This document shows positions 25,690-40,382 of a DNA stretch of 64,000 nt, piece after piece (within the stretch, counting starts at the first letter, position 1; each line of letters opens with the position of its first letter). This stretch comes from Doris montereyensis (taxonomy: Eukaryota > Mollusca > Gastropoda > Nudibranchia > Dorididae), in the NCBI GenBank assembly GCA_037039925.1, contig JAXRKP010000632.1:1-64000 (forward strand), given 5' to 3'. The notes under the pieces were generated by a model. That model was not told where the DNA came from. It did not search any database and saw only the letters and a program-made list of their open reading frames with translations. Position numbers and translations under genes: made by a program.

Positions 25690-26805
25690 AAGAAGGTAAG
25701 ATACAACGCTTCGGTGTCTGATATACCTGTAGATTTCCTGGCCGTCATATTTGGACAGTTAACACATTGTCAGGTAGAAGGTAACAGTGTCTGATATCAT
25801 ACCTGTAGACTCCCTGATCTGTATCTTAGGACAGTTCAAACAGTGTCAGTATAGAATGTAAGCTACAACGCTTTGGTGTTTGATATCATTCCTATAAACT
25901 ACCTGATCTGTATCTTGGGACAGTTAAAACAGTTTCAGGTAGAAGGAAAGGTACAACGCTTTGGTGTCTGATATCATTCCTATAAACTACCTGATCTGTA
26001 TCTTGGGACAGTTAAAACAGTTTCAGGTAGAAGGAAAGGTACAACGTTTTGGTGTTTGGTATCATTCCTATAAACTACCTGATCTACAGATCTTGGGACA
26101 GTTAAAACATTTCAGGTAGAATGTTTATACAACGTTTTGGTGTCTGATATCATTCCTATAAACTACCTGATCTGTATCTTGGGACAGTACAAACATTGTC
26201 AAGTAGAATGTAAGCTACAACGCTTTGGTGTCTGATATCATTCCTATAAACTACCTGATCTGTATCTTGGGACAGTACAAACATTGTCAAGTAGAATGTA
26301 AGCTACAACGCTTTGGTGTTTGATATCATTCTATAAACTACCTGATCTGTATCTTGGGACAGTTAAAACAGTTTACGTTTTGGTGGTAGAAAACTACAAC
26401 CTTTGGGTATGACATCATATCTTGACTACCTGATCTGATCTTGGGACAGTACAAACATTGTCAAATAGAATGTAAGCTACAACGTTTTGGTGTCTGATAT
26501 CATTCTTATAAACTACCTGACCTAGTTTCATCTTCGGACAGTACAAACCATTGTCAAATAGAATGTATCATTCTACAACTGGCCTTCGGGTGTCTGAAAT
26601 CGGTGTCTGATAAATTCCTTTAAACTAACTCCCTGACCTGTCTCTTGGGGCAGTTCAAACAGTGTCTGGTAGGATGACAAACATACCCGTAGACTACCTG
26701 ATCTGTATCTTGGGACAGTACAAACAGTGTCTGGTAGAAGGTAAGCTACAACGTTTTGGTGTCTGATATCATTCTTATAAACTACCTGACCTGCATCTTC
26801 GGGCA
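25690..26805. repeat. About 98-bp minisatellite derived from the exon B 3' end and donor
   Basis: About 11-12 units contain CTTGGGACAGTTAAAACAGT, CAGGTAGAAGG(A/T)AAG, CTACAACGCTTTGGTGTCTG and ATATCATTCCTATAAACTAC. Compare exon B: CTTGGGACAGGTCAAACAGT followed by GAAG|GTAAGATACAAC. The array therefore carries 30-35 bp of coding sequence plus the splice donor in every unit. Later units are shortened or scrambled (26380-26450 and 26570-26640). Confidence 0.88.
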
Positions 26806-26809
26806 GTAG

Positions 26810-27240
26810 AAACCGTGTCTGATATTGCAATGTCGGATTACCGTAAATTTTAGAAGAATCTGCTTTTTTGAAATTGCAACGCTGTGGTGTTGTCAACGAT
26901 TGATTCGAATCGGTTTAGCCAATTACAACGTGAGATAAGATACTATGTGACCTTGAATATTGGAACACAACAAACAGAGCAAACACAATTAATACAGCGA
27001 GAGCAGCACACATCAGACATTGAAAGCCTTGAGGACAAAACAAAAAACTACAAAGCTTTTGACAAAAACAAAATCAAACAGGTGAACGCAACAACAATTA
27101 GATCATATCGAAATCACACTCCATTATTGGAAACAAAAAATCAATCTACAACAATAAAACAGCTCCACAAACATGCGTCGACGACACCTGCGAATGTGAG
27201 AACTCAAATGTCAAAACGGCTCTTTCATAATCTATAATCT
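26810..27240 (+). pseudogene. Unrecognised element-type ORF, copy 2, degenerate
   Basis: It shares with copy 1 the stretch TTTTAGAAGAATCT, then AGCCAATTACAACGTGAG and GCAGCACACATCAGACATTG (QHTSDIESLED), and the ATGCGTCGACGACACCTGCG end. It lacks the conserved middle (LVLRF to RRKSP). It sits immediately after the exon-derived minisatellite, as copy 1 sits after the first two units. This suggests that a segment with both was duplicated. Confidence 0.45.
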
Positions 27241-27519
27241 AGATAAAAAATCAATCTATGCAAGGTGAAGTTTTCATTGTATTTCAATAATCGAAATATT
27301 CACGGTACAATTTAGGATGTTTTGAACATATTCGTAGTTGTATGTTTTTGCAATGTTTTATCTCATGTATTAATGTAATCTTGATCTATATAGAACTAAA
27401 TTAATAAAGAAAAAAAAAAACACAACAACAAAAACAAAACAAACAGCAACAACAACAAACAACAACAACAAACAAAAAACAACAATAAAAAACCAAAAAA
27501 AAACAATAACCAAATAAAA

Positions 27520-27612
<93 letters not shown>

Positions 27613-28899
27613 GGAGGGAGGGAGAGGGAGAGGAAGAAACGGGAAAGGAGAAAGCTATAGGAGGTAGATAGATAAGCAGAGTGAGAAAAAAAAACAAAGA
27701 TATATAGTATAGTTTGATTGAAATGGGAAAAGATAACAAATCTGCAAAGGCCTAATAGCCATTCATCTGTTGACGTTTGATATACGCCCACCAATCTGAG
27801 CGATAAAAAAAAAAATAAATAAATAAAAAGAAGAAAAACAGAACTAAATTAATGATCGATAAGATCCATATTATAACATAAAATATGAAGTGATCTAGAA
27901 CCTAAGTTTCCGAATTTATTGATTTGGATCTTTATTTATGCATCCTGCATCTGGAGTCTAGATTTCCATTAATGGTTTGGCATACGTTTAGGTCCTAGAT
28001 CCCATTGAACTGTTATTTAGTCCATCGTAATATTAGATATCAATCGTCAGCAATAACACTTTAAGACTTCAACCACAACAAAACAACAGAATAAAAAATG
28101 GAATTTAGATCTAAAGTTACCATACATCTAAATCATGCATGCTGACAGTCAGTAGTTGTAGTCCTAAATCTCAAGACTCAAAGAATCAAGTTAGTAAATT
28201 ACTTACAAATTATTACAAATCTGTCAACAAGAAGAAATGACAAATAAATTGTTCTTAACTGATTGGAAATCACCAATCTGATAAGTCTCTGGACGTTGAA
28301 TATAGATTTTAGATCTAGGTCTAGAAACTAATGAAAAAACAAAAAAACATGTACAAAAACAAAGGTGTATCTAGAAATAAGGAAAAACAGAATATATAGT
28401 AGAAATATGAATATAGGTTTTAGAGAGAGAGAGAGAGAGAGAAACTAAGAAATACATGAATATAGGTTTTAGATCAAGGGAGAAAGAAAGGAAATACATT
28501 TATAGCTTTAGATAGGTAAGAAAACCTTGCTTTTTGAATATAGGTTTTAGATTTAGAAATCTGCAAAGGAAATAATGAAAAAGGCACGTGATAAAATATA
28601 TTAGATCACAATCCTTTAGATCTAGTCAATAGGGTCTAGATCACAAGGGAATATGTTTTAGATCCCCTGGGTAACTAAAAAACTAATTAAATCATGAATA
28701 TAGGTTTTAATTTAATGGAAAACTAATTGAAATACATGAATATAGATTTTAGATCTAGAAACTAATGAAATATGTTAAGATATAGATGTATGGGATTTGC
28801 ACGTAAAAATATTTAATCCTTTGTGAGTCTGGGGTCATCACAAGGTTATGAACCCCTGAACTAGAATCTAATAAATAAAAAATATTTAATCTTAAGCTA
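27241..28899. other. AT-rich spacer with simple repeats
   Basis: Contains A-rich CAACAA sequence (27410-27520), (AG)n at about 27524-27610, and AT-rich DNA rich in TAGATCTAG-like words, with repeats of GAATATAGGTTTTAGATC at about 28400-28760. No gene is seen. Confidence 0.6.
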
Positions 28900-30163
28900 C
28901 AGATAGTTATAGTAATAGTGATAGTAATAGTAGAAATTTATAGCGCCTTTCGCTGAATCTCAAGGCGCTTTACAATACAAGTTGAAATATTCTGAAATAG
29001 CTACATTCAACTTTCAATGTTGCATTCCAAACACAGTCACACTAATAAAAAATATTATTAGAATTGGGCATCGTATACATTTCAATTCAATCATTTACAG
29101 ATGGTATTTCCTAAAAAAATATGTTTTACTTTTAAGTTTTAAGTAGTTTTGTTTTTTTTGTGGTAGATTTCAAGACTGGTTGCACAGATAGAAGTAAAGC
29201 ATTCCATATGTGTGGTCGAATTTTTCCAAAACTTTTATCTCCGAGTTTTTGGAATTGTCAATAGTTTACAATTTAGAGAACTTGACGCACGATGTGGTTC
29301 GTATGGAAAGAGCTTCAATGTAGATAGGGGCAGCAGACCGCAGTGATTTGTAACAAAAAGACAAATCTTGTAATCGGTTCTTGCCCTTACTGGAAGCCAG
29401 TGAAGGGCTTTCAATAAATTTCTGAAATACGGTTGAATCTGGTCTGCCCAAGAAACAACCTTGCCGCACAATTTGAAGTTTTTGTATCTGTGAGACTTTT
29501 GAAAAGACAGTTGCGTTCAGGCCAGAACTAAGAACACAACAGGCGTTTTGATAGAATTTAGAGAGGAGAGATTTCATGTGTGAAATCTTGCACAGCTCAA
29601 TGTACATTATTTTTACAGTGTGCTCAATTTTGTGGTCTATTTCATTGAAAAGTGTGCTGCCAAGAAAGACTCCCAGACTTTTGGACGAATTTGAACAGGA
29701 TACGCTTACGTTAGCAATATTGATGAATTTGAGGTCTGTCGTTTTTAATTTTTTGAGTTCATGGAACATAAAAGAACCTTAGTGTTTTCCTCGTGGAGCT
29801 TCAATTTAGTTTTTGTCATCCATGATTTGATAGGTAGAATGCACTTTCAATGTTCACTTTGAATGAGTCTCAATGTTATAGAGACACGTCTTCTTAAAAC
29901 TGGATATCATCTGCATACAAGTGATAATGGACGTCATGTTTTCTAATAAACTGACTCAAAGGCAGAGTGTACAAAGTGTATAAAATTGGGCCGAGAACAG
30001 AACCTTTGGGGACACCATACTTTAGAGGGAATTATTCAGATTTGTCTTTGCTGTTGATGGAGACTGATTGTATTTTACTTGTAAGATAGGATTCAAACCA
30101 TTCCAGGACAGTTCCATAAATGCCAAATTTGACTGACAGCCAATCTAACAAATCCATCTATCC
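28900..30163 (-). mobile_element. 5'-truncated LINE (CR1/L2-like) with RT core
   Basis: Read on minus from 30163: GTVLEWFESYLTSKIQSVSI, then [19 protein letters not shown], then [11 protein letters not shown], the reverse-transcriptase palm with its YADD catalytic motif (about 29920). It continues through SLGVFLGSTLFNEIDHKIEH and LHWLPVRARTDYKICLFV to SSSLNCKLL (about 29240). The 3' end is a hairpin (GGCGCTATAAATTTC with CAAGGCG) and an (ACTATT)n tail at 28905-28945. At least two stops or frameshifts are present. It lies antisense in the SLC13 intron and ends about 100 bp before the acceptor at 30267. Confidence 0.9.
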
Positions 30164-30267
30164 ATCTCCTGTACCACTGTCTATCACAAGAACACCACTG
30201 AAACCACCAGTTTTTCATATCAAACCCTTCCTCCCTACCCCCACCCCTCCCTTTTGCCCCCAAACAG

Positions 30268-30343
30268 AAAGTGTAGAAGATGCGATTTTGGATGACACGT
30301 CTCATAAACCGAATGACATGCAAGAGACGGAAACTGCTGAAAG
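30268..30343 (+). CDS. Slc13-like: SLC13-family symporter, exon C (acidic cytosolic loop)
   Basis: A small 76-bp exon encoding (E)SVEDAILDDTSHKPND, then MQETETAE plus a split Ser. It is proposed from position and phase. The acceptor CCCCCAAACAG at 30267 is followed by two bases that complete the Glu begun by the last base of exon B. The donor AAG|GTTGGC (weak) at 30344 leaves AG, completed to Ser by the first base at 31077. The acidic, variable sequence fits the cytosolic loop that joins the first SNT hairpin to the next membrane segment in SLC13 proteins. The family does not conserve this loop, so sequence similarity cannot confirm it. Confidence 0.7.
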
Positions 30344-30355
30344 GTTGGCGCATTG

Positions 30356-31037
<682 letters not shown>

Positions 31038-31076
31038 TACTCTCGCTGCCTTTTCCCATCCCTATTCAATATTCAG

Positions 31077-31235
31077 CATTTCAAGCCCTGCCACCAACCG
31101 CGCTGCGTCAGAGGCGCGTTTCATCAAACTGGCCAAGACCTTCACCCTGGCAACAGCCTACAGTGCCAACATTGGGGGTATGGCCACCCTGACTGGAACT
31201 CCGCCCAACATCATCTTCAAACGATTTGCCGACAG
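31077..31235 (+). CDS. Slc13-like: SLC13-family symporter, exon D
   Basis: Encodes ISSPATNRAASEARFIKLA, then KTFTLATAYSANIGGMATLT, then GTPPNIIFKRFAD plus a split Arg. SANIGGMATLTGTPPNIIF is a hallmark SLC13 segment (A.IGG.ATLTGT.PN) that follows the first SNT hairpin and lines the transport path. The acceptor TTCAATATTCAG is at 31076 and the donor GACAG|GTAGGA at 31236, leaving phase 2. The exon is 159 bp. The split codon AG+G gives Arg with exon E. No frame damage is present. Confidence 0.96.
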
Positions 31236-31299
31236 GTAGGAACGCCACTGACGTAGCCGGGTGCTGCTTTATCAAAGATCTTAAGATATTAAGTTGAAT

Positions 31300-31910
31300 G
31301 CACTTAGGCCCCTCCTCTTAAGGTGTGTGTGTGTGGGGGGGGGTCCTGAGAAGGCAGTTTTACCACAGATGGGACAAAACTCTTTTATTGTACTACTGGA
31401 TGGAGGACTTTATTTGCTTGACATTTATACCATAACAAAGGTCCAGTATCGATACATTCATTTTATACGATTTTTTTTTTTAAATGAGACCGGCCTAACC
31501 TTCAACTCATCGGCTGTACCATAAAAGCCGGAAATGTTGCCTGAAGTATAACAAGCTAGTACTGATTGTAATTACCACAAAGTACTCTATCCAAAAAATC
31601 TACTTTTGATGAATTCTTGTTAATATTAGTCAAGATCGGCCGAATATTACGCACCTGTTACAAGACAAATGACATCCGGACATAAGTATAAGCGATCTGG
31701 AGCAGTTGAAATAGGGTCGACATGAAGTGTTTGATAGCCTCTCACGATTGTATGATGTTTCAAAGTATTATGGTATTCTTTTATAGGTTTATATGCGAAA
31801 AAACATTAAAATAACGGAAAACTTGTTAAAATGCGATTTTCTCAAAATGTTACTTTATGACAGTATATGTGATCTCCTTTTTATTTATTGTCCGATTGCC
31901 CCCAAATGGC
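31300..31910. repeat. Dispersed 600-bp repeat, copy 1
   Basis: It shares with 37640-38275, in the same orientation, strings such as TACTGGATGGAG, CCATAACAAAG, GTACCATAAAAGCCGGAAAT, GAAATAGGGTCGACATGAAG, CTCTCACGATTGTATGATGT and TTGTCCGATTGCCCCCAAAT. No protein-coding segment or terminal repeat is visible, so the class is unknown. The two copies bracket SLC13 exon E. Confidence 0.85.
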
Positions 31911-31911
31911 T

Positions 31912-33218
31912 AGGTTCTTCAGTTTTAACGACTAACAATGGCTATGTTCCTCCGTTCAACGACCAAAAATGGCTACGTTCTTCCGCTTAACGACCAATAA
32001 TGGCTATGTTCTTCCGTTTAACGACCAATAATGGCTACGTTCTTCCGTTTAACGACCAACAATGACTGTGTTCTTCCGTTCAACGACCAACAATGGCTTT
32101 GTTCTTCCGTTTAATGACCAACAATGGCTATGTTCCTCCGTTTAACAACCAATAATGGCTAAGTTCTTCCGTTTAACGACCAATAATGGCTTTGGTTCTT
32201 CCGTTTAACAGCCAACCATGGCTAGGTTCCTCTGTTTAACAGCCGACAATGGCTACGTTCTTCCGTTTAACAGCCAACAGTGGCTAGGTTCCTCTGTTTA
32301 ACGACCAACAATGGCTAGGTTCTTCCGCTTAACGACCAACAATGGCTAGGTTCTTCCGTTTAACAACCAACAATGACTAGGTTCTTTCGTTTAACGACCA
32401 ACAATGGCTTTGTTCTTTCGTTTAACGACCAACAATGGCTGTGTTCTTCCGTTTGACGACCAACAATGGCTGTGTTCTTCCGTTTGACGACCAACAATGG
32501 CTTTGTTCTTTCGTTTAACGACCAACAATGGCTTTGTTCTTTCGTTTAACGACCAACAATGGCTGTGTTCTTCCGTTTAACGACCAACAATGGCTTTGTT
32601 CTTCCGTTTAACGACCAACAATGGCTGTGTTCTTCCGTTTAACGACCAACAATGGCTTTGTCCTTTCGTTTAACGACCAACGATGGCTGTCCTTCCACTT
32701 CACTACCAACGATGGCTTTGTCTTCCGTTTGACGACCAACAATGGCTTTGTTCTTCCGTTTGACGACCAACGATGGCTTTGTTCTTCCGTTTGACGACCA
32801 ACAATGGCTGTGTTCTTCCGTTTAATGGCAAACAATGGCTTCTTCCACTTCACTACCAACGATGGCTTTGTCGTTCCGCTTCACGACCAACGACGGCTTT
32901 GTCCTTTCGCTTCACGACCAACGACGGCTTTGTCCCTTCGCTTCACGACCAACGACGGCTTAGTCCTTCGCTTCACGACCAACGACGGCTTTGTCTCTTT
33001 CGCTTCACGACCAACGATGGTTTGGCCTCTTCGCGTAAACGACCAACGATGGCTTTGTCCTCTTCGCTTTAAGACCAACAATAACGTCCTTCCATTTTAT
33101 GACCAACAATGGCTTTATCCTTCCGCTTACGACCAACAATGGCGTTATCCGTCCGCTTTACGACCAATAATGTTTTTGTCCTTCCGCTTTACGACCAATA
33201 ATGGTTTTGTCCTCCTTT
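31912..33218. repeat. 31-bp minisatellite, about 41 copies
   Basis: The unit contains GTTTAACGACCAACAATGGC followed by TTTGTTCTTCC. Variants change TTTAAC to TTGACG, then to CTTCAC toward the right. It starts exactly where dispersed repeat copy 1 stops matching copy 2. Confidence 0.94.
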
Positions 33219-33221
33219 AGT

Positions 33222-34200
33222 AAAGCCTTTAGGCGGTAAGGCCTCTAAGACCGTAAACCGTCTATGGTGGTAAAACCTCTATGGCAGTAAAGACTCTATG
33301 GTGGTAAACCCTCTATGGTGGTAAAGCCTCTATGGTCGTAAAACCTCTATGGTGGTAAACCATCTATGGTGGTAAAGCCTCTATGGCGGTAAAGCTTCTA
33401 TGGCGGTAAAGTTTCTAGGCGGTAAAGCCTGTAAGCCGGAAAGCCTCTAAGTCAGTAAAGCCTATAATGCGGTAAAGCCTCTAAGACTGTAAAGCCTCTA
33501 TGCTGGGTAGTAAAAGCCTCTAAGAGCGTTAAAGCCTGTATGGTTGTAAAGCCACTATGGCGGTAACACCTCTAAGACGGTAAAACCTCTAAGACGGTAA
33601 AGCCTCTAAGGGTAAAGCCCTAAGACGGTAAAGCTTCAAGGACGGTAAAGCCTCTATGGCCGTAAAGCCTCTAAGATGGTAAAGCCTCTAAGACGTAAAG
33701 CCTCTATTGACGGTAAAAGCCTCTAAGACGGTAAAGCCTCTATGCTGGTAAAGCCTGTAAGACGGTAAAGCTTATTAGGCAGTAAAGCCTCTAAGACGGT
33801 AAAGCCTCAAGACAGTAAAGCCTCAAAGACGGTAAAGCCTCTAAAGGTGTTAAAATCCCTAGAAGGTAAAGCCTCTGAGGTGGTAAAGCATCTAAGGTGG
33901 TAAGGCTCTAAAACGGTAAAGCCTCTAAGACGGTAAAGCCTCTAAGACGATAAAGCCTTTAAGACAGTAAAGCCTCTAAAACAGTAAAGCCTCTAAGATG
34001 GTAAAGCCTCTAAGATTATTATTAAGCCTTTAAGACAGTAAAGCCTCTAAGACAGTAAAGCCTCTAAGATGGTAACGCCTCTAAGACAGTAAAGCCTCTA
34101 AGACAGTAAAGCCTCTAAGATGGTAACGTTATTAAGACATTATTAAGCTTCTAAGACAGTAAAGCCTTATTAAGACAGTAAATTATCTAAGGTCTCTGAG
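33222..34200. repeat. 17-bp minisatellite, about 55 copies
   Basis: The unit is TAAAGCCTCTAAGACGG with CTATGGTGG variants on the left. Near 34020-34250 ATT/ATTATT strings replace parts of units, blending it into the following (ATT)n array. Confidence 0.93.
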
Positions 34201-34379
34201 ATATTAAATTATTAAAGACAGTTATTATTATTATTAAGATTATTAAAGCCTCTATTGGTATTAAAGTTTCTTTGGTGGAGACCACTGATTATTTGATTCC
34301 TTCGTTATCTTGGTCAGAAAATTTTCAAAACTTCAAATAGTACCAAACAATGCCGCAATATTAGTTCGGAATTAAATTA

Positions 34380-35455
<1,076 letters not shown>

Positions 35456-35592
35456 AGTCGTACTGTTATTGTTACAGTAGTCTCCGCCATATTGAAAGTC
35501 GCCAAAATGCACGATTCGGCATAATGCACGGTTGCATGTTACCGAAATTTACAACGCTAATTACCACCTCAAAATGCAACAACCGAATAATA

Positions 35593-35646
<54 letters not shown>

Positions 35647-36654
35647 GTTTAGTTAAAATGAGTACAAAACAATGTTAAAGTATAGTGGGTCTTGTTCTTA
35701 ACCCAGCAAACGGCAAACAAACCCCAAGGTCTTGTTCTTAACCCAGCAAACGGCAAACAAACCCCAAACAGTAACAAACATCTAACAAGGTTCTAGGGGG
35801 GGGAGGAAGAGAGTTTATGTATTTCCAAACACGAATGGCAATGTAATGCAATAGCAATGGGTCGTGACCTTTGACTCTGTTAAAATGCACCTTCGCCAAA
35901 ATGTCCCGTGGACCGTGAATTTTTACGGAGGCCACTTTTCCTTACACACGTTGATTTACAACTCGTGATGTAGCAATGTGTGTGTGTCTGTCTGCCTATA
36001 TGTCTGTCTGTCTGTCTATACTTTAACATTGTTTTCATTTTCTAAACTTGGGATGTCAACAGCACTTCAAATCGCAACATTTCGTGTTGCAAATGTCTCC
36101 ATGCTGCCCCTGTAAACTAACGTTTGGCTTTATCTTAAACCTTCTCATGTAATACAAGCATGCCCGTAGACAATGATGATTGTGATCACTTTTTTATCAC
36201 ATTCGTTTTCTTCAACGATGAACTACGTAATAGGTTACCAGGTGCAGGTGATATCAAGTACAGTATTCGATACTTAGGATAGGCGGTCTTTTCATTGCAG
36301 ATCTAATGACCGGAAATGAAGGAATGAGTAAAAAAAATAATTAAAAGTTTCGTGGATCACAGGCAAAACAATCTTTTCCCAATCAATTAAAATACTGATT
36401 TGATCCAATGGTTTATTCGCTAAGAACCTAAAGCAAGCTATTTGAAGTTTACATGCAAAATATGGAGGTTATGAGTGAAGTGGTACCTGAGTTATAAGTG
36501 GTCAAATTTAGAGACTTTCAGCTATTAATATATGGATATATTGTCATGTACTATCGCCATAAGCCTGATATACATCCTGACTTTATTTAAATTGCACATC
36601 TCTAAAACAAGAACTGAGGAAGCTTTTAATTACATTCACTAATCTGTCCATGTT
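35456..36654. other. Spacer: (AAT)n, one tandem duplication, no gene
   Basis: (AAT)n lies at 35588-35645. A 40-bp stretch beginning GTCTTGTTCTTAACCCAGC is tandemly duplicated at about 35689-35768. TCTG-rich sequence lies near 36000. No exon or element core is recognised. Confidence 0.6.
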
Positions 36655-36749
36655 TTCCACCTGGTGTTCCATCTGACGTTCCACCTGTTGTTCCACCTGA
36701 CGACGTTCTATTCGGCGTTCCACCTGATGTTCCACCTGGCATTCCACAG
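36655..36749. repeat. Short repeat of the acceptor tract before exon E
   Basis: TTCCACCTG(A/G/T).GT is repeated about seven times in 90 bp: TTCCACCTGGTG, TTCCATCTGACG, TTCCACCTGTTG, TTCCACCTGACG, TTCCACCTGATG, TTCCACCTGGCA. It runs directly into the real acceptor ATTCCACAG at 36749, so the pyrimidine tract/acceptor region itself seems to have been multiplied. Confidence 0.75.
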
Positions 36750-36878
36750 GATCTACAAAGACATCCCGTCTGGCTGCCCCGTCAACTTTGCCAACTGGCT
36801 GGTGGTCGGCGTTCCCCTGTCCGTCATTCTGATCGTCTTCTGTTGGGTGTGGCTTCAGATCTTCTCACAAGGCATTCG
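36750..36878 (+). CDS. Slc13-like: SLC13-family symporter, exon E
   Basis: Encodes IYKDIPSGCPVNFANWLVVG, then VPLSVILIVFCWVWLQIFS, then QGI plus a split Arg. NFANW.....P.S....F..W.WLQ matches the SLC13 transmembrane helix and following amphipathic segment. The acceptor CATTCCACAG at 36749 supplies the third base of Arg from exon D. The donor is CG|GTGAGG at 36879. The exon is 129 bp and leaves phase 2. In the family this is followed by a charged loop with E..R...REEY..LG and another helix with LWF.R.P before the segment in exon F. That part is not seen in this window. Confidence 0.94.
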
Positions 36879-36892
36879 GTGAGGAAGGATTG

Positions 36893-36947
36893 GTTGTTGT
36901 TGTTGTTGTTGTTGTTGTTGGTTTGTTGTCGTTGTACCTTCTGGTGG

Positions 36948-36982
<35 letters not shown>

Positions 36983-37010
36983 GGTGGTGGTAGTGGTGGT
37001 GGTGGTGGTA
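36893..37010. repeat. (GTT)n/(GGT)n next to the exon E donor
   Basis: TTG units begin about 14 bp after the donor and run with interruptions to about 37010. Confidence 0.9.
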
Positions 37011-37049
37011 CTTCTTCCCTTTCAATTTTTTACTTCATCTTTCATCTTG

Positions 37050-37400
37050 CCGGTTTTCAATTTCAATTCAATTTCAATTTCAATCATCTTTATTGATCCT
37101 TTAAAGCAGGAAATTATACTTGTGTTGTCACAATTTCCGTTTGAAAAATAAAAGAATACATCAATGCATTTAAATTAAAAACAAATTTAACTTAGTTAAT
37201 CATTAAATGTTTAGATTTTAGGAGAAGTATACAAAAAATCGAAGGTGGGTAAATAAATAGTGCGGTGAAACAATATACATAAAAAGAAATAAAAAAAGAT
37301 AGAATTAGTATAGACAAATCAGTTTAGCTTCATACACATTCATTAACTTATCATAAATCATTCATTCACCATCCATCAATTTACATTTCTTAAACAGAGA
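37050..37400 (-). mobile_element. LINE 3' end, minus strand, truncated copy
   Basis: Starts with TTCAATTCAATTTCAATTTC and TTTATTGATCCTTTAAAGCA, the reverse of a LINE tail. It matches 59175-59530 almost base for base over about 340 bp (for example TTACATTTCTTAAACA). The copy at 59 kb continues into reverse transcriptase, so this is a heavily 5'-truncated insertion of the same family. Confidence 0.85.
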
Positions 37401-37639
37401 TTTACATTTTACATTTCTCTTGAATCACCTTGAGTTTTCTTTGTTTCTTTAAAATAACCCTATCCACCGTGGCAGTGATCGCAAGGTTCGTCATTGACTA
37501 ATATTTCTGACAACTGTCCAGGTAGAAAATAAATCCAAAGCTTCAGTAAATATTTGTAAATATTATAGAAATACAGTGAATGTGTTAAAAAATGTATAAA
37601 TATTTAGCACATTGATCTGTTGATCTACCATGGAGAATT

Positions 37640-38275
37640 ACCAAGAAAGTAGGTTCGCTTTAAGGAAAGGGGGGGGGGTTCCTGTGCACTACTGGATGGA
37701 GCAGTTCATTCTCTTGACATTGAAACCATAACAAAGGCTCAGTATCGATTATTTCATTTTGTACGATTTTTTTAGGAACGATACCGGCCTAACCTTCAAC
37801 ACATCGGTTGTACCATAAAAGCCGGAAATGTTGTTAAAAAGTATAACAGGTTGGTACTCCTTTTAATTACCACAAAGCACTCTATCCGAAAAAATTGCTT
37901 TTTTAATTACCACAAAGCACTCTATCCGAAAAATCTGCTTTTGATGAATTATTGTCAATATTAGCTAAGATCGGCCCGAATATTACGGGAAACATTCCGC
38001 AAGCCTGTAATTAGAAAAATGCCATCCCAACATGAGTATAAAGGGATCTACAGCAGTTGAAATAGGGTCGACATGAAGTATTTGATAGCCTCTCACGATT
38101 GTATGATGTTTCAAAAGTATTATATTATTCTTTTATAGATTAACATGCGAAAAAACATTAAAATAACGGAAAAAATTGTTTAAAATGCGATTTTCTCAAA
38201 ATGATACTTTTTGATAGTGATATGCGATCGATTTTTTTTTATTATTTTATTGTCCGATTGCCCCCAAATTTGGTA
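37640..38275. repeat. Dispersed 600-bp repeat, copy 2
   Basis: Direct-orientation partner of 31300-31910. It contains a local duplication of AATTACCACAAAGCACTCTA (about 37866 and 37906) that copy 1 lacks. It is followed by unique AT-rich sequence to about 38640 without a recognisable gene. Confidence 0.85.
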
Positions 38276-38649
38276 TACCGCAAAAATAAATTCACCCGGT
38301 AGCGATTTTCGATCTCTTCAAATTTTTGAAAAACGATTTTTTTTTTGTGGTTTAATTTGCCAAAAATTGGAAAGGTTGCTATATCCATTTTCAAAACATT
38401 CATAAAATGAAAACCCTTTATCCGAAAAAGCTAATAGGTGAGGCTATATAATGAACCGAATAACGTGTGTGCAAAATTATAGCCAAATTTGTGTATAACT
38501 GAAAAAGCCTATGTCAAATGAAGTAGTTATTTTCGCAAGGAAAATACAAGATGGCGGCGTTCCCATGACAACCATATGATAAAAAAAGATTGTTAATTCA
38601 GCTGAACCCACAACCACAACAAAATTTGAGACATGCAACGACGTCCTCC

Positions 38650-40015
<1,366 letters not shown>

Positions 40016-40136
40016 AGGGGTATAAATTAATGAATAAATTTAATATTATACAGACTTCGAAACTGATATTATGGTAGTCCAAGACCAATCTTGTATAATG
40101 GTGTTATGTTATAACCATTCTAATTCTGTTCCACAG

Positions 40137-40249
40137 ATACGTAGGAGATTCAACCCCGGCTATTTTGATATCTGTCATCCTGTTCATCCTTCCTGCCCGA
40201 CCTCCGAAATGGATGTACCGGTTTAATTGGACCTGTGTTAGTGTTATGA
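40137..40249 (+). CDS. Slc13-like: SLC13-family symporter, exon F
   Basis: Encodes YVGDSTPAILISVILFILPA, then RPPKWMYRFNWTCVSVM plus one base. The pattern (V/T)D.T.AI....LLF..P....P is the conserved SLC13 helix before the second half of the protein. The acceptor CTGTTCCACAG is at 40136. The donor ATGA|GTAAGG at 40250 leaves phase 1, completed to Lys by the two bases opening exon G. The exon is 113 bp. Its first base also completes Arg from exon E in frame, so any missing exon between E and F would be a multiple of three long. Confidence 0.93.
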
Positions 40250-40382
40250 GTAAGGGCATTCCCACCCCCACCACCCCCTCCTTCCAATTGAATACGAGAT
40301 TGAATGTAATAACCTACGACAGACTAGCCTCCTGTTCAGGAGAAAATCTCATTCTCTGGATGTATGGGCCTGGGGGGGGGGG

